Assembly: GCA_003313425.1 (NCBI GenBank)
Contig: NHZP01000004.1
Location: 124,001 to 188,000, forward strand
Reading direction: 5' to 3'
Length of the DNA: 64,000 nucleotides
From: Pseudopyrenochaeta lycopersici
Lineage: Eukaryota > Ascomycota > Dothideomycetes > Pleosporales > Pseudopyrenochaetaceae
Shown piece after piece: positions 38,268 to 50,757 of this stretch. The notes beneath the pieces were generated by a model that saw only the letters and a program-made list of their open reading frames with translations, did no database searches and had not been told where the DNA came from. Position 1 is the first letter of the stretch; every line of letters begins with the position of its first letter. The position numbers and the translations under genes were made by a program.

Positions 38268-41200
38268 GATGGAAGATGTGGTGTAGAGGTGGGATGATGT
38301 AGGTCAAAGGATTATATGTTGAGCGGCTGCTCAATCCTTAATTACACGATTCAAGTCAGCATAAGCAATAAAAAAAGGCGCGATTCGATCGCTTGATAAT
38401 GTTGGTTGGTAGGGCTAGGGTGTGGTGGAAGCGGCCGACAAGGGAAAGCTTACCTTGCCTGAAACGATGCCGATCAAAGTCTGGAGTCGTCGCACGGGTT
38501 GGCGAGATTCCAATATGGTCGAAAGCCGTGCAGATCTTTTGCTTGTTTGAGAGGTGAATGACAGCGGATAGTCCTTTCCGAGATGCAGTGCCCGAGGCTG
38601 GCTGGCAAGCGAAGGACAAGTCACAAGCGGGAAGGACTTGGTCCTGAAAGGTGATCCAAGGCGAAAAGAAGGGCCTGGATGGAGTTATGTTTTGCTGATC
38701 GGGGGCCTGGAACTGGAGGACGGTGCCTCGGGGGCGAAGTTGAGTTTATACATAAGGCCAGAGACAGGACCGCAATAGCCCCCAGTGAGGACAGTGCACA
38801 AAGCCACTCGACCGCATGCCAAACCCCTGCTGGAGGTCTACTGCCCTACGGGAGCTTGGACCTGTGGCAGGAGGTGGCCGATTAGGGACGGTCAGTCGAC
38901 GCTAGGAAAATAAGGAAAGGCAGAAGTTACCGTCCGCCATGAATTCACGTCCCCGCCTCAATCGCGCGCTCCGGCCGCTTCATGGTAGGACGGCTCACCA
39001 GGAGTCGCGGTGTGCGCGACCCCTGTCCTGCACGACTGGACGCACCAACAGAGCAAGCCATACCGAAAGCGACCAGGGGTGGCGGACACGGGCGAGTAAG
39101 GATGCAGTGCGTGGGCGCCTTCATGCTTGATCTGGCGAAAGGAAGCGGATTGGGGACGATGCGCACACTTGACCACCGCTTCTGTCGGGGAGCCATGGGA
39201 GGACTGGGGGCAGTCCTGCCATTCCGCAGTCCTGGCGCCTGCCGCACATCTGATTCGCGAATCCTTCGCTTTGGCCGGTCCCGCAATGCGGGAGCGTGGC
39301 TGGTGAGCGGCTGTGCTGTGTTGAATGACGTCCCATTGGACATGGGACAGGTCTAATTTTACCTTTCCACATGACCATTGCCTGTAACGGGGCTGCTAAG
39401 CGATCGCTCTTGAGGAGGAGGGGCTTCCGCGGGCGCAGTCACAGTCAAACAAAGCACTCAATCGTGCTGACCTCACCGCGTTTCTCATCGTCACCGCGCG
39501 ACACAATCATGTCTTCTCCTGGCAAATTGGCAGCCCAATTTGCGGTGCGTCATACCTCTAGACCTCACCGCCGTCACAAACACTGCCAGTTCTTAGGGTG
39601 CAAAGGCGATGGCGGCCGTTTGCTTGAGCTTCTAGGTAGCCATGGTTGCGGTTTGGCGGGCCAGGCAAAGCCTCGATGGCTCCTCGCCTATTACGGCGCT
39701 TCTGCACTCTCTAGGCGTGAACCCTCGTCCCTCCTAAGACTCGTTTCAAGAAGATGACCCGGAAGCTCCAGAGCACCGCAATTTCGCTCATCGTGTCTTG
39801 CACTGCCAGGTGTGCTAGAGCACGCTATAGGCACACGTCTCGTCTTATTGACGAGTTGCCAGTTGGCACTGGCTGTCATACGCGGAGTTCATATTCCGAG
39901 CCTAGGGGGCCGCTCCTGGGTCCGGGTCAGCATCCTGTCACTCCCTCTCTCGTGGTCCCTGAATCCTTCTGGCCCGAGGTCTTGGATAAGGTTGCTGGCA
40001 AAGCGTGAACCGCAGGCTGGAGCTCATTGTCTCGAGACCTTGCAGCCTATCGCACATCGACTCTGACTTTACCCAAGCACACGGGCCCATAGTGCAACCG
40101 CCGCATGAATATTGACTGTGTCACTATGCCCGATGCACCTCAACGATGGAATGTTACAGGTGTGCCTAATGCGGACTCGGAATTGGTCTCACGCCGTTTA
40201 ATGATGCGCCCATCTTCACTATTTACTTTTGTTGCCGATGGCGCCGCGCTAATCCACTCCCACGGCGAATGCCAGGCTGTTCGATAATAAAATGCGGGCA
40301 GGGGCATGTGCGGGGTGATGCCCACAATGGATGGCTCCTCTTTCATCTATGGGTGACTATTTTAGGTGCAGTGCTTTAGGCTTCATTGTTGATACCATTA
40401 CCACAGCCCAGTAATGCTGCTGAGCACCTGAAGGCTAGGACAGGCTATCCAGAGAAGGATCTTGGTCGCCGTCCTGATAGGATTTTTATCATCTTGGGGA
40501 AGGAAGATGCGAGGCTATGGACTATTTTGGTCTTGCACCTGCAACGATTCCGGGACCGTGGGGTCATCAGATTTCGTGTACGCAATCGATATGCGTGATG
40601 CGCGCGACCATACGGGGCCAGTGCCTCTCCACAGGGTCGAAGCAATTGGCAATGCAATAGAACGAAGGCCATGTCTCAGTAGGACCGTGGCTGTCCACCG
40701 CCACACATGTATGTCTTTGCGCTATTATTAGGGCTTGGGGAGTGAGGGTAGAGTACCCGTGCCCTATCACCTACCATGCTGAACCGTCTCGTGAACGTGC
40801 TCGAGTATAACAGGTCTGAATAAACACCTGCACAGCCACAGGTTGCTGCGGTGCAATCTAGATCACCTAGCGCCTAGCGACGACCCTGGCTCCTGACAGA
40901 ACTGGGTCTGCGGGACAGCGCCAGGAAGGGCCGACAACAAAGGGACTATTGCAGAACAAGACTGTTTCGCGAAGATCCTCGTCGGCCATCCAGTTGTGTG
41001 TCCATATTCGAAAACAATCAGTCCTGGAAGGGGAATACAATTGTGAGTTGTTGATATGCAGGAGGTGTTTCGTCTCATATTGATGTTGCTTGCCGCTTGT
41101 ATTTCGATTGGCATACATTCCACGGCCCCGTTGCTATTGTCGGGGTTCATCCGGCTTTTGAGTTCAGTTTTGTTGTGTCGACCAATCTTAAGGATAAGCA

Positions 41201-44200
41201 CGGGAAGGTATTACGCCGCCTGCAAGAGCCTCGTGCCATTCGATGCCCCCCACACGATAAGAGTCTCCTCGAAAAGGGGGTTGAACGTCCATCAGTCATC
41301 AGAGCTAGCTTGGAGACATAGTTAAGCCTCAACGAGAAGGATAGGCTAATCAGCGATGGCACGCCATTCTGTCCAAGCTCGACATTTTTGCGATCTCATC
41401 TAGACCATGTTTGGTTTTGGAGACCCTTGTCCCTACGCTTGTCCTTGTTGGTGCATAGTTAAAGATTTGTGCAAGCTGCTTTTTGTGAAGACAAAACGGC
41501 ACGCAACCGTGAGACTGCAGGCCGCTTCTGGAAGGCTGCTCACAATGGGGAGTGCAACAGCAGGTGGTGCAGACACATGGGACGCCCAAAAGCCACCCAG
41601 ACGGGTGATCAGCAGAGGGTTTGAGTACCAATAATCCGGAACTCCCCCGTTCGCGCCGCGCATCAAATCTCGGAGACTGCAGGCATGTTTTGCTCCGTTC
41701 CGTGTGAATGGTCCTGGGGACTGGTGACAGCCAGTCAGTCGCCTGCGCAATGCAATCTATCCTCGACCGATATTGCTGTACCCCATTACACCTTGTGCGA
41801 GCTCGGGCGCCAAATTTGGAGTCATGGCGATGCAAACCTCGCATGTCCTGCGCGCGAACACGGTTATGTTTCCATCGGCGAGAAGACGCCTGCTAGTAGC
41901 TAGTGACTTTGAACGTTTCGAAGTCATTTGCACGCCATGATGGTAACCGACCGCCGTTGATCGGCCTCACCGCGTGTCGACAAAGAGATGGTGGGGAGTT
42001 TAATTGTTAGCATCGGCCTCGCCTAAGCCCAAGTAACCCCGCAAAGCAAGCCACAAAACCCAGTTGGGGTGAGAGGCAACACCGGGCGGGTGGATTGGCG
42101 TCCCAAGAAGATCCTTCCCGTGCACCATGAGACATGCCTTGCCGTGTTGGGACTTGGGCACATTCGGGCCGAAACGCCAGCAGGGATAAGGGCGATGTGA
42201 AAGGTCATGATTCTGCCGCATGCTTTTGCGTCTTTCCATGTGCAGAAGTTGGTTTTTCGAAGTGGACTGATCTCCGCGCGCAGAGCCTCATGCCCCTCGC
42301 ACCCCTCTTGCAAGGCCGGCATAATTGGTTGACCCATACCATCGGCGTGACGCCCACCATCTTGGTGGAATGCACAATCAAAACAAGGTTCGATTTGCGG
42401 GCTTGCGTGCCGCAGTGTGCAATGTTACCAATCACGGCTCGTCGCAATCGAATCCGCGAACGAGATGTGCTGGCAGTCCTCGAACACCCTTCTCCAGTCT
42501 GCAAGAAAGATGCAGATGCTCTGCATGCAGCCAGGCCTGCCTGCAGTGGACAGCGGTGCCCGCTCTGAAACCCCCCCCCCTCGAGGCTGGCTGGCATCAC
42601 ATGTCATGGGACGGCAATGCCCGTGGTGAGGGGGGGTTGAGGGGCATCACGTCGGCGAGAAGGCGTGATGATCCCGTCTTTGACACCCCGTATGCAAAAG
42701 CAAACATCGTGCAGCCTCATGCAGGCAGAGGCCGATGGACCGAAAAAAAAAACTCTCTGGCAGTTGCGGCAGGCAGATCAAATCTCTCGGGGGTTGGGAG
42801 GAGAGTAGCGCAGGAGAGGCCGTTCACATTGGATAGTTGGCGCCAGGTCTCTCACTGGCGCCGATGCTGTCCTGAGGGGCCCATGTGTCAATGATTCTGG
42901 ACCCTTTGTCTTCGCCAACCCCAGTCCCGCGGGACACCTGGGGGGTAGTGAAAACCTTTCCTGTTTGCGATGCGCGAGGCTCTGGCTCAGTGACAGGACC
43001 GACAGTAGCCAACAGTGGTGGGGTCTGAAGTGCACATGGACCGAATCAATGTGTCCCACGGGACGAAATCAATAATTGAGTCTTTGTTCGGCGACCAACA
43101 AATGCAACTCGCCCAAGGACAACATCGACCGTGGCAGCGAGTCTGGTCCTGCACATTGGGTAGCCAAAATGGCGTCGGCGAGGCCCAGAATTGCGAGACG
43201 GCTGGGGTTGCTGGCAGCTCCTCGCCTTCCTCGCCAGCCGCGAGCCCACACATGGCCCTGGCAGAAAATGATGAACTGACACGAATCTTGAGGAGTTGAA
43301 CAGATCTAAAAGGACTTGCAGTGAAAGAGACATGTAGTTGAAGTAGAGTTGGTGTGGAGCGAGTGGGAAACCAGAGAGTCGGGTGCTTTTCTCAGCTACA
43401 ACACGGGCGGGGGTACGAAAGAGGCAATTGCACCTAGTCTACCGAACGCCCTCTCCGTCTCTCTCAGCTCGACGACTCTATTCCAACGACATCTTTAAAC
43501 ATCGCAGCTGATGACCAGGCTTTATGAATTGTCAGGCAACATTGTTAAGGATGGCTAGCCATACGCGTGTCTGCGTAAAATGAAATATTCCAACCTAGAA
43601 ACAAATTGGACACCACAGACTAAACATCAGGCAGGGCAATTGGATTTGACATTTTTGAAGGCATTCAAGGTCTCATGATGAATTGGAGAAATTCGCTTGC
43701 GCAACTAAGCCTCCTTGTTAGACAGCATGGCACTCCTTTCCTCGTCTTCGAAATTGCACCAGGTCTTCGGTTGCTCATTGAATGTATAAGTAGAAAGCAC
43801 TGTTTGTACTGAATACCTTGAGAGTCGAGATTTTCGTACAATTTTGTTATTTTCATTGGTAGTGAGAATTGAAATCATGACAATAAACGTAGCGCTAAAT
43901 CACTATAATCAGACAATCCTTTCTGCAGGCTCCCCGCTCACAATAGAAACCCATGCACCACTTGAGCTTCCCAAGAGTTCGGGGGATATCTCCCGTTCGA
44001 CAAGGTGGATGTAGCTCTGTCGCAAGATACTGTGGCACTAATAAGAGAGTAGCCATCACTCTTGACATCAGAGGAATTCACTTGAGAGTATACTCAAAGG
44101 CATATTTGGCCAAGAAACATTTGGTATTGCTGGTGCACTCTGGTTTTCTTTGCCGAAATGTGGTACTGGTAAGTTGATTTGGCTTCATATTCTCTATATT

Positions 44201-45720
44201 AAATTGGACGCTTCTCGCAACGTGTCACTCTTGTCATTGCTCTTGCTCATTGTTGTCGAATTATACCTCCCTGGTTGAAGAGCTGGAACGGAGGGCTCTG
44301 CGTTACTCTCCTTTTCATACAGCCATTGCACGTTTCAACAGTGCCAACCGCTGCTCTACAAGTCCGGCCTGATTATCGCCACGACAGAGCAGTTTAGATG
44401 GCGAAAACCGAGATCTGAACCATAACGTGCAAAGTACTCTCGTAGCCTAATTATACTTTGTGACATGACGAAAATCTATTGATGAAGATGTCATTAAATT
44501 TGCCTCTGGACTGATACGTGGAAGTCAACTAATCGTGTCTAGATGCGTCTTAGAATTCATTGGCGTACAAACAGTGAGAAATGGTGGTAAGTTTCAATTG
44601 AATTTCGAAACTGAACTCATTCAAAACACTTAACAGCCCAAAGAGTGAGACAATCGATTCTAATCAGCCAGCAAGTCACACAGATGCATCACAAATCCAT
44701 GTCTTGTCACGAAGAGATTTTAGAGCTTCGCAGCACAGAATGAGCACAACGAGTCTTTATGACTTTATCCACTACCCTTGGTAAATATCCTAGGATTGTA
44801 GAGCGATATTCGCATCTGTTTAAATGCGATGTGACTCGGCCTGGCCATTTCAGAACATCATCAAAATACTGGAAGGAGATAGAGGGTACTAGGAGACATT
44901 CGAATGGGAATAGGAATCTGGAGGGCAAAAATAAAGATATGAGTATTTAGACTAAAGTCGTTGCTTCTGATTGTTACGCGAGTATGTAATACAACATAGG
45001 TAAAAGTAAGATCTTAAATCATTCAAAGCAAGACATGAAGGTATAATTTCCACAGATCCTTGGTAATGTGGCCTGTCAGCTGAATGGTCTGACTTGTTTG
45101 TTCGCAACTGTGTGCAACCTTGGAGGATAACTACCAAGGCTTACTCCCACCCACCTGGTGACGTCTTTCAGTACCCGCTCATCGAGGGTCACAGAATGCC
45201 AGTGGTCGCTCAAGTGCAGAAAGCCTCGAAGTAGACATGAAGCTTGACAAAGTGTGCGTTGTCGTCTCGACTTCCTATTGGGGAATAAAATCCTATGCAT
45301 CCTTTTCTCTCACATATCACGCTAATTTGAGAAACCTAGCCCTCCGGAGATATAACAGTAGGTCAAGTACCTGCTTCGACTAATTAGATCATCAAATAGT
45401 CGTTCTTCTAGGCGCTAGTACATGAGATTGGGCATGTATGCAAACTGGATCGCAAAGAGGGACAGCTTCGCCCATCCCAAGCAGAGTGACTTGCTTGGAT
45501 TACGATTGGATAAGAATTAGAACACGGTGGGAACGCAGTGGGAACGCAGTGGAAGTCTACGAGGAGGCATAATTGTGGCCGTTGCTCCCAAGGGTATGAG
45601 GCCCTGCTGCTTATGTTCGGATGCTCACAGCATGGTGAAAGATGGAAAGCACACAATGAGTATAAAAGTAAAGGCGTTTGGAATCTGGTCCAAATGAATC
45701 ATACGAACAAAAGTTCTTGA
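38268..45720. other. gene desert, about 7.5 kb
   Basis: No gene can be supported. The left end is the promoter of the C2H2 gene. A possible ATG with a GTGCGT donor-like site occurs at 39510-39548, but I found no second exon. Frames of 100-190 codons around 41-43 kb start at non-ATG codons and have mixed composition. A run of nine C lies at about 42569 and of nine A near 42743. The short duplication tgggaacgcag occurs twice in tandem at about 45529-45550. The right end adjoins a GH3 relic, so the stretch may contain other decayed genes. Confidence 0.45.
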
Positions 45721-45870
45721 GCGGAGCTGGTCAGGCAGATGACGCTGCCGGAAAAGGTCAACATCACCACTGGGACGGGATGGAGAATGGAGATGTGCGT
45801 GGGCAATAATGGCGCGGTGTCGAGATTGAAATTTCCCAGTCTGTGTCTGCAGGACGGACCATTGGGTATT
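45721..45870 (+). pseudogene. GH3 beta-glucosidase fragment (relic)
   Basis: Fifty codons between an in-frame TGA (45718-45720) and TAA (45871-45873) match the N-terminal conserved core of glycoside hydrolase family 3 beta-glucosidases. The visible order is Gln-Met-Thr-Leu-x-Glu-Lys-Val-Asn, then Thr-Gly-Thr-Gly-Trp, then Cys-Val-Gly-Asn-x-Gly, then Arg-Leu-x-Phe-Pro-x-Leu-Cys-Leu-Gln-Asp-Gly-Pro-Leu-Gly. Intact enzymes have about 700-860 residues. The rest of the catalytic domain, with its Asp nucleophile, is not found on either side. The piece ends at a donor-like G|GTATTT, so it may be one former exon. It sits about 450 nt upstream of the desaturase-like gene. It cannot encode an active enzyme. 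Confidence 0.75.
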
Positions 45871-46324
45871 TAAAAAGCTGTGCAATCGACGGGCTCAAAG
45901 GGGGCGTTCAGCGGCGCGCCACTGGGCTCACGATCCGGATCTTCCTAGACTATCGCAGCCCAGATAATATGTTAAGATGAATATGTAATGTCTTTACATT
46001 GACCTACTTTGACCTATGGTTCAGCGAACAGGTGTTTGAAGTTCTCAGCCTGGGCCAATCGAAGTGGATCTGTCGGGGCACGCTAGACAGTTTTCACACC
46101 GCCTCACGAGCGCGCGGCCTTCTCTGACCACCATCGCGCTTTACTTCTCTGCATTTGTTGCTTATTTGGCCTTGTTGATTCGATAAATTTCGCTGATCTT
46201 CAGCATCCACAATCGTTCATCCTATCTGTTTACGTAGATAACAAGCGCCACTGCCCAGTCCCTTCTTCGCGGCTTGTACCACTTCACAATTTCCGGAACG
46301 CCACCTGATAATAGCATCAGCTAG
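45871..46324. other. intergenic, promoter of desaturase-like gene
   Basis: About 450 nt after the GH3 relic. No further GH3-like coding sequence was found. It presumably holds the promoter of the next gene. Confidence 0.5.
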
Positions 46325-47835
46325 ATGGGCCGACTCCCTTTTCCTCCCGATGCAGAGCTTACCGGCCCGGACCGTGTGGTGTTGAGCATTCTGCAAAAAG
46401 AGTATGAATCACACGAGGACGTGTTGGAAAAGCCTTCGCTTGAGATAGCAGAAGAGTCGGACGACTCGTCAAAGAAGCACTCAAAATTTGTGTCACCATC
46501 ACCAGAAGGTATTGTGCAATCTGCGTCCTGCCAAGATATTCTATTTTACATTCGAGAGTGGTTTGGGTGCATTTCAAGCTTTCGTTATACTCGGAACTAA
46601 TACTCCTCCAGATCTTCAAGACCAAGAGCAGCAAGCAATAGCCTATCTAAAGAATCTCAACGACCCGAAATCAAATGGCTTTGAGCCGACTATATTCAGT
46701 TCTGTGGACGAGCAGGATATCAAGAACCCAATACTCAGGCAATGGATCATTGATCCATATATCCGCTGGGCTCGTACCGTTGTTAGAGTAGAGACCGATG
46801 TCGTCATGGTCACCCATCTCCTGCTCTACTCTTGCACAACATTGCCGTCGGCCATTTACTTGTTCTTAAACTTCCACTGGTGGCATGCGGTACTTCACGG
46901 TGTTATGCAAGGCTGGTACATGGGAGCATACACGCTTCTGAGGCATCAACATATTCACATGCGTGGTGTCCTAGCTAAACGGCACGCCATCATCGACCAG
47001 CTGTTTCCATACATCCTTGACCCAGTGATGGGACACACTTGGAACTCATACTACTACCATCACGTGAAGCACCATCATGTTGAAGGGAACGGCCCCGATG
47101 ACCTATCTTCGACTGTTCGCTATCAAAGAGATGACGTCTGGGATTTTTTATGCTACGTCGGCCGCTTCTATTTTCTGATCTGGTTTGACCTTCCTCAATA
47201 CTTCTTGCGTACACGTAAGCCTGGGCTTGCGCTCAAAGCAGGTGGGTGGGAAATCGGCAACTACGCTTTCTTGTATGCCATGTTCAAGTTCGTAAACACT
47301 CGCGCCACGGTATTTGTATTCCTTATCCCGCTCGCTCTCATGCGCCTGGCTCTGATGACTGGAAACTGGGGCCAACATGCCCTCGTGAATGAAGTGGAGC
47401 CGGACTCAGACTTCAGATCGAGCATTACACTTATTGATGTGCCGGTAAGTTGCACAGCTGCTTGCACAAGCAGATGAGAAATCAATCTGACTTTTACTAT
47501 AGAGCAATCGTTACTGCTACAATGATGGCTACCACACGTCTCATCACCTCAATCCGCTTCGCCACTGGCGTGACCACCCGGTGGCGTTTCTTTCGCAGAA
47601 AAAGCAATACGCCGACGAGGACGCGCTTGTGTTCTACAATATCGACTACATGTTCCTCACAATCAATCTTTTAAGGAAGAACTATGAGCATGTTGCCAAG
47701 TGTCTCGTGCCGATGGGGGACCAAATGAAGCTTACGCTCGATGAAAGGGTTGCGATGCTCAAACGTAAGACAAGGAAGTTTACGGAAGAAGAAATTGCTG
47801 AGAAGTGGGGAAAACAGTATGCAAAGTTGAAGTAG
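46325..47835 (+). CDS. membrane fatty-acid-desaturase-like enzyme
   Basis: Predicted integral ER membrane di-iron enzyme of 449 residues. Exons 46325-46508, 46612-47444 and 47503-47835. Intron 1 (103 nt) has an ACTAAT branch site close to CTCCAG; intron 2 (58 nt) starts GTAAGT. The His boxes that bind iron are visible. His150 with Trp-Trp-His-Ala-Val-Leu-His is followed by Arg-His-Gln-His-Ile-His at about 172-177. Next is His-His-Val-Lys-His-His-His at about 211-217. Exon 3 has His350-Thr-Ser-His-His followed by Asn-Pro-Leu-Arg-His-Trp. Several hydrophobic stretches lie between the boxes. The C-terminal tail is charged, with Lys-rich helices. The pattern matches the FA_desaturase superfamily, which includes desaturases, hydroxylases and similar enzymes, so the exact reaction and substrate are unknown. 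No cytochrome b5 domain is seen. Confidence 0.85.
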
Positions 47836-48143
47836 GGCAAGTAGAAGGTAATTAGTGGGAGAGGAGTAGACAGTGAGCATTCCTTTGCTACCTGGTTCAT
47901 AGAATCAATCAATGGGCATATAAATCCGTTCCACAGATAAACAAATAGAAGCTTCACAGTAAGAAAAAAGCGTGTGCCTCCGTAACCGTCGCCCTTTCCT
48001 TGATCACGACTGTGTACGCAATGATGATTTGCGAGCGCTTACTTCCATTACTTCGCATTTTTGTCTTCGACATAACTTCCCACTTGTAACCATATCATCT
48101 TGCGTTCGCGCTCCTAAATTTCACCATCAATCCCGTTGTAGCA
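47836..48143. other. short intergenic region
   Basis: About 300 nt between two genes in the same direction. No feature could be supported. Confidence 0.5.
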
Positions 48144-50644
48144 ATGGCGCCTTTGCACCACCTACCACTCGAGCAGTGCTTATTTGTCGCAACGTCAAAT
48201 GCCCTTCACCTCCAATCCCAGCTCATCAACAAGACTCTGTTTGATTGCGAGAATGCCGATAGCATTGCCAATGCCCGCACATCAAAAAACAATGGCAGCT
48301 TATTTGCCGTCGCAGACAGCCAAGTGGTCATATTGTTGGACGCCTCTCGGGGTTGGGATAGAAAATACAAGCTGAGGAACCATGATGTGAGACGTGCGTT
48401 CATTTTGAGGTGATTACCGCTCTTCTGATTATATGAGCAGGGTGAACCACGTCTCTTGCTATTCTCACCGGATTCACGTATACTCTACTTTACGACAACA
48501 TTGAGCACGTCAGTTCAGGTTTACTGCATTGCTACCGCAGAGCTACTACCCTCTCTACCCCCACACCCATCCCCGCCGAACACGATCGCGATATCCAGTG
48601 ATGGGAACCTTTTACTATCAGCATCGACTTTGCTACCCACAATCTACCTTCAGGACAGACGATGGACAAGCAGTACGCCAGTAAACTTCCATCCAACCGA
48701 TGCACGGTCAGCTATCAGTTGCGCCGCGTTTCAGATACTCGATCAACCATCGAGTACAAAATTGCCCTAGGCTTTCGAGATGGTTCTCTTGCCATGTACC
48801 GGCTTCTTCTGCCACCCCACCCAAAGTATCGCCAAGGGTCGTACACATACCAACCGCTTTCGTCCCAGTTACAGCTGGCCAGGATCGGCGCAATTCGTAA
48901 GCTACACAAACCTGCAATGGGAGGCATTACAGCAGCCGAATTTGTCCCAGGTTATAAATCGCGTATCGTCAGCACTGGCCATGATGGACGCTGTCGATTG
49001 GTTGACCTGGAAGGCAGCGGGATAGTTCTCAGGACATAGCACGTCTCCGGGCCCGCTACTTGTTTATCAGTAATGACTAAGGCGCCCACTGCATCCAGCG
49101 GTCACAAAGACAAGACTGTAATATTGGGAGATGACGCAACAGAAGATGTGGCCCAAGTCTATGAGGGCTCAGAGGTTCTTATTGCCATTGGCACCCAAGC
49201 TGGAAACATTCTAGTGTTCAACATTCTCGGACTACTTCTACATGAGGTGGCAATGAGCGTACCAATCATCAATCTAGAGTGGGTCAGTAGCTGGTCTGCA
49301 TCTGCAGTGTTCCGAAATCGCATACATTCTTCGCCTCCCGAGCCATGTCGGGTGGTTGACGAACCCTTCGAGAATGTTGAAGCACTAGCCATTGAGATCG
49401 CTGACGCGGCCAAAAAGACAGTATCGCCATACACACGAGTTGGAATACAAAGACCTACCCCAGCGTATTTAACACAAGACCTGTTCTCCACCGAACCTCT
49501 ATGGCACACCTCGCACCTGCCTCCCCGTTGGCAAACAAACGTATCCAAGTTACAAGGCGAGCTCACTCACAAAGAATCGAAGAGAATATCATCCACAAGA
49601 CCGCATATTGTAACAGAGACTTCCCAATTACCTACAGCATGTTCACCTCATCCGTCTTTGTCGACCAGAGTAGCGACTTCACCTGTTTACCTGACGCCTT
49701 CCATGCAACAGGTCTGCACATGGACACAAGAATGCCAGCCACCATATGTGCCAGCAGCATCCTGCGCAAATCGATTCTTCGCCGGTCAAGCGTCATTCTC
49801 CTCATCACAGAACTCACAGATCAATGACCAAAAGTCCTTTTCACCTCCTTCGACGAAGCGACAAAAAGGTAGGGCGCCTCACTGTCTTGTAAGTCCGTGT
49901 TCTACAGACTTACTAGCGACAGATATCCTGGCGCGACACCCTCAGCAAATTCACAACGTCTCCTCTACAATGATAAACTTGTCCAACAGCCTCTATTCTC
50001 ATTCAAAATCAAAATCATTCAAGACTGCCTCCAGAGAATGTAGGGATGGCGAACGTGCTAGCCCGTTGTCCTCGGCTTCTATGCCAGAAACCCAACAGCG
50101 GCAAGTCATGATCGATGTATCAGAGCCATTGTCACCCTTTAGCTCGTCAATCAATCTGTACTCCAGTGCACAATCCGAAGTGGCTAGAAATCCTTTCTTA
50201 AAAGATCAGAAAGTCGGTGGGGAAAGTCAAGGAATGCCAGAGAGCGAAATAAGGATACCGCAGCGCGCGACTGTCGATGCTATCGCTACGCCACCGTCCT
50301 TGCATAGCCCAAGAAGTTTTTACTCCCGATCCATATCCCGTGAATCTCGAAGTGTTCCGAGAGGCATGAACGGCGAGATAGATATGCTGGGCCCGAGCGC
50401 TCCATCTGCGGGCGCGAGTTCGATTGCTCATAGAGATTGTAACTCTGAGTCTAGCTTGGATGATATAGAGCGGATAGATAGGCAGAGCCCTCAAGCTGGT
50501 AGGCCGGGGCCGGTAGTCACTGACGACGACGAGATACACAGGTTGAGAACAGTTAACCACGCCCTATGCAAGGATATGGAGGCGCTGCGCGAAGAGCTTC
50601 GAGGGTTGAAGGACGTTCTGCTTCGTTCGAAGATGGGGTGGTAG
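48144..50644 (+). pseudogene. WD40-repeat/coiled-coil protein gene broken by frameshift and nonsense codon
   Basis: Exon 1 (48144-48386) and exon 2 (from 48441, after a 54-nt intron) encode WD40-like blades, with Phe-Ser-Pro-Asp-Ser-Arg and Ile-Ser-Ser-Asp-Gly-Asn. At 48752-48755 the frame is lost at a run of four A; a fifth A would restore it into Ala-Leu-Gly-Phe-Arg-Asp-Gly-Ser-Leu. The restored frame runs through Thr-Gly-His-Asp-Gly-Arg-Cys and then meets TAG at 49037-49039, where WD40 proteins usually have Trp (Leu-Arg-Thr-Trp-His-Val). The same frame then stays open to 50644: more blade-like sequence, a long Ser/Pro-rich region and a C-terminal Leu/Glu-rich coil. That order resembles NEDD1/GCP-WD gamma-tubulin adaptors, a weak suggestion only. 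Alternatives are assembly error, or 49073-50644 being expressed alone (523 codons). A 74-nt intron ending at CATCGAG could bypass the frameshift but would delete a blade strand. Confidence 0.65.
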
Positions 50645-50757
50645 TGTCTGGAGCGTTGTGTTTGTTTAGCGTATGCCTTCCGACTGTCCCCTACTCTTTC
50701 CCGCTCGTCTCTTCCTAGAGATAGCAACCCCTCACTTTCGCACAATCAACATATTGT

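Noticed and set aside
39510..39757. Possible first exon (Met-Ser-Ser-Pro-Gly-Lys-Leu) with a GTGCGT donor
   Set aside because: No matching second exon with coding character could be found downstream.
42325..42894. 189-codon frame in the gene desert
   Set aside because: Starts at TTG, crosses C9 and A9 runs, and has no recognisable domain.
48669..48742. 74-nt intron that would bypass the WD40 frameshift
   Set aside because: It removes a blade strand that looks well conserved, has no good branch site, and does not fix the TAG at 49037.
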